The notes under the pieces: generated by a model
The model's input: only the letters and a program-made list of their open reading frames with translations
Told to the model about the DNA's origin: nothing
The model's database searches: none
Shown here: positions 62,290-64,000 of the stretch, in pieces
Layout of the letters: each line of letters begins with the position of its first letter
Numbering within the stretch: the first letter of the stretch is position 1
Assembly: GCA_030348385.1 (NCBI GenBank)
Contig: JAUCFP010000006.1
Coordinates: forward strand, 1,054,001 to 1,118,000
Source: Cytobacillus sp. NJ13
Lineage (GTDB): Bacteria; Bacillota; Bacilli; Bacillales; Cytobacillaceae
DNA length: 64,000 bases
Direction of reading: 5' to 3'
Translations under genes and position numbers: made by a program

Positions 62290-62922
62290 ATGGCCAATTG
62301 TCCATGAGTAGTGGATAGCTCGAACGTCGTGTACGTTTCGAATGACCCTGATATCAAACTATTTAATGAGGGCCATATATCGAAGAAAACAGTGGTGTTG
62401 ACCTTTGATGATGGACCAGGAAGAGTTCTTCCGGAAATATTGGATATCTTGAAGAAAGAGAATGTTCCAGCTGTATTCTTCTGGCAATCCAGGCTTTTAT
62501 ACCCTCAGCGTCCGTGGAAAAGAGTCATGGAAGAAGGTCATCAGATAGGCACTCACTCTTCAAAGCATTCCAACTATGTTAAATTAACTCCAAATGAACA
62601 AATCCAGGACCTCCTCAACAGCAAAACTAAGATTGAGTCGATCATCGGCCAGGGAGTAAAGCTTTTCCGGCCCCCATTTGGGCAGTACAATGAACACACT
62701 ATAACTGCAGCCAAACAGCTTGGTCTAACAACCATCATGTGGAGAATCTCGTCAATGGACTGGGAGCTTAAAGAACAGCCTGAACAAATAATCGCAAACG
62801 TTGTAGAGAACCTGGAAGACGGAGCGATCATTCTTTTGCATGAATTAGCCCAGACTGTTGAAGCTCTTCCTGGTTTAATTGCTGAGATCCGAAATAAAGG
62901 CTATGAATTCAGTTTGCTCTAA
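62290..62922 (+). CDS. NodB-family polysaccharide deacetylase with in-frame UGA (candidate selenoprotein)
   Basis: The true start is ATG 62290, eight bases after GGAGG. Codon 6 is TGA (62305-62307) in MANCP-UGA-VVDSS, after which the frame runs 205 more residues. The NodB deacetylase motifs are TFDDGP, THSSKHS, RPPFG and SMDW, with ILLHE near the end. A stem-loop with a bulged U follows the UGA (62320-62341). The neighbouring selD proves Sec decoding in this cell, so Cys-Pro-Sec is plausible. The alternative is a TGG (Trp) to TGA nonsense mutation, leaving a GTG 62311 restart without a ribosome binding site. It has no signal peptide and so acts inside. Confidence 0.75.
62320..62341 (+). promoter_or_regulatory. 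SECIS-like hairpin after the deacetylase UGA
   Basis: TCGAACGT (62320-62327) pairs with ACGTTTCGA (62333-62341) with one bulged T; the loop is CGTGT. The loop begins 20 nt after the UGA and has G in its second position, both within the bacterial SECIS model. Codons here (TCG, AAC, GTC, GTG, TAC) are unusually GC-rich for this genome. Confidence 0.5.
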
Positions 62923-62951
62923 AAGTATCCTTGTGCAGGATACTTTTTTTG
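62921..62951 (+). terminator. Terminator of the importer-deacetylase operon
   Basis: AGTATCCT and AGGATACT pair perfectly, with seven T residues following. Confidence 0.9.
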
Positions 62952-63033
62952 TGCAGTGAAAAAAGCAGTATTTTTTTAAAAGCAGATTGATATATATTGT
63001 GAGGTAGGATGTCTATTAAGGAGGAGCGCCAGC

Positions 63034-63969
63034 TTGTTTACTAATATTGTGACTGCAAACGGTACTCTAAATGACCGTTACATTTTAAGAAGAGAGAATT
63101 TATATCAGGGAGCGAACGGCCGGTTTGTCGAGCGCTTTTTTATTGATGCGTCAAAAAGCTATATTTTCAAACCGCTGACAAACAATTCTCAGCTTGGAAA
63201 AGAAGTATGGATTTTCGAAAATGTACTGGTGGGACTCCCGCTAAATTTTCCAAAAATCCTGTCGTACTCCGTTCAAAACAATCTAAGCAATAATTGGATT
63301 ATTTTAGAGGACCTTGGCACCATCACACATACTTTTGATCCTACTATTGCACTGGAACTAACTGCATTAATGGCCAAATGGCACTCTCTGCCCGCTGAGC
63401 GGTTTTCCAATACACCGCTGAAAGGTCCTAAACCGCCTATTGAGGAAATGGCAGCCCATATTCTGCAGAACAAAGAGAAAGTTTTTACTATTTTTAAGTT
63501 ACATAATGTTTCAGAGCGTTTAAGCAATATCATCTTCAGCACATTTACCAGTAAACCCTTTTCCGCTTTGAAGGTTCTTTGCCATGGGGATTTGCACCAG
63601 GGGAATTTTGGTTATGCTGGCGATAAGACAGTGGTTCTGGACTGGGAACATTGCCACTTGAACACACCTCTTTGGGATTTGTTCCATTTAATTGATATTT
63701 CACATCCGGATTTCTCTAAGCCTAATACCCATACTCTGCGAAATCTGATTCTGGACTGTTATAGTGAAGAATTTCAAATTTCTCCACCTGAAAGGGAAAA
63801 ATTCAAACAGGAATATTATTTGTTTTCAGCTGTTTTTTCAGTTTGGATGATGTTGTTAATACAATCTGATTTGGACAATGAGAAAGCGAAGTGGACTCCA
63901 GAACAGCTGTCGAGGCAATTAAAAGAGACCATACGCAATCTTGTTGAATGTGCCGAAGAAATAATTTAG
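63034..63969 (+). CDS. APH/ChoK-family phosphotransferase
   Basis: The 311-residue kinase-fold protein has the catalytic loop LCHGDLHQGNFGY (about 185-197) and the metal motif VVLDWEHCHL, as in aminoglycoside and small-molecule kinases. It probably phosphorylates a hydroxylated small molecule with ATP or GTP. TTG 63034 follows AAGGAGG. It lies after a terminator, so it is not clearly in the selenium operon. Substrate is unknown. Confidence 0.82.
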   Translation: MFTNIVTANGTLNDRYILRRENLYQGANGRFVERFFIDASKSYIFKPLTNNSQLGKEVWIFENVLVGLPLNFPKILSYSVQNNLSNNWIILEDLGTITHTFDPTIALELTALMAKWHSLPAERFSNTPLKGPKPPIEEMAAHILQNKEKVFTIFKLHNVSERLSNIIFSTFTSKPFSALKVLCHGDLHQGNFGYAGDKTVVLDWEHCHLNTPLWDLFHLIDISHPDFSKPNTHTLRNLILDCYSEEFQISPPEREKFKQEYYLFSAVFSVWMMLLIQSDLDNEKAKWTPEQLSRQLKETIRNLVECAEEII

Positions 63970-64000
63970 AACGAAAGTCAGTTCATCCTGATTGACACAA

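Overview
This 64-kb window is a chromosomal segment of a low-GC, endospore-forming Bacillaceae. Neighbourhoods and small proteins (YjcZ, YhfH, YpbS, YkuK, YndM, SplA, a CotF-like coat protein, PpiB, DesK/DesR) resemble Cytobacillus, Mesobacillus or Bacillus sensu lato; the genus is inferred. Strong Shine-Dalgarno sites (AAGGAGG type) and intrinsic terminators are common and helped fix many starts. No rRNA, tRNA, prophage or CRISPR array is visible.

Layout. 1-11 kb: the tail of a truncated gene, an aldehyde dehydrogenase, a NupC transporter with an operator and cre-like site, a group IIC intron placed just after a terminator, a sulfite-oxidase-family gene broken by an amber codon, small Bacillus genes and oligoendopeptidase F. 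11.5-12.25 kb: a tandem array of 52-bp units, each able to form a hairpin. 12.4-27 kb: an orphan multi-PAS sensor kinase, a LysM-3D wall protein with a WalR box, two TerD paralogues, a spore GH18 hydrolase, an SF1 helicase and a probable unrecognised small RNA antisense to the gap after that helicase. 27-42 kb: a class A PBP, PpiB, Mug, a coupled intracellular protease-nuclease pair, an alkyltransferase-like protein, DacC, YceI and a Suv3-like helicase. 42-53 kb: a DEAD-box helicase, a coat protein, the cold-response genes des-desK-desR with two DesR-type inverted repeats, ilvE behind an attenuator-like leader, a patatin and a GH18 protein. 53.7-64 kb: a hemerythrin-PAS protein, a second PepF and a selenium-linked cluster.

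The last region is the most interesting. A GT4 glycosyltransferase, whose motifs recall selenosugar synthase SenB, is followed 24 nt later by selD. This selD is itself a selenoprotein gene: it has an in-frame UGA in the GG-Sec-GCK motif and a SECIS-like hairpin. Next come a PhnD/PhnE/PhnC-type ABC importer and a NodB-family deacetylase that also carries an in-frame UGA (codon 6, Cys-Pro-UGA) followed at the right distance by a SECIS-like hairpin. A phosphotransferase of the APH family closes the region. I infer a selenium uptake and selenometabolite locus that may contain a previously undescribed selenoprotein; a plain nonsense mutation in the deacetylase remains a real alternative.

Many genes serve stress, envelope and sporulation functions. 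Two genes would be mis-annotated by simple ORF calling because of UGA codons (selD and the deacetylase), one is interrupted by UAG (sulfite oxidase family), and one probably starts at ATT (YdjO-like).
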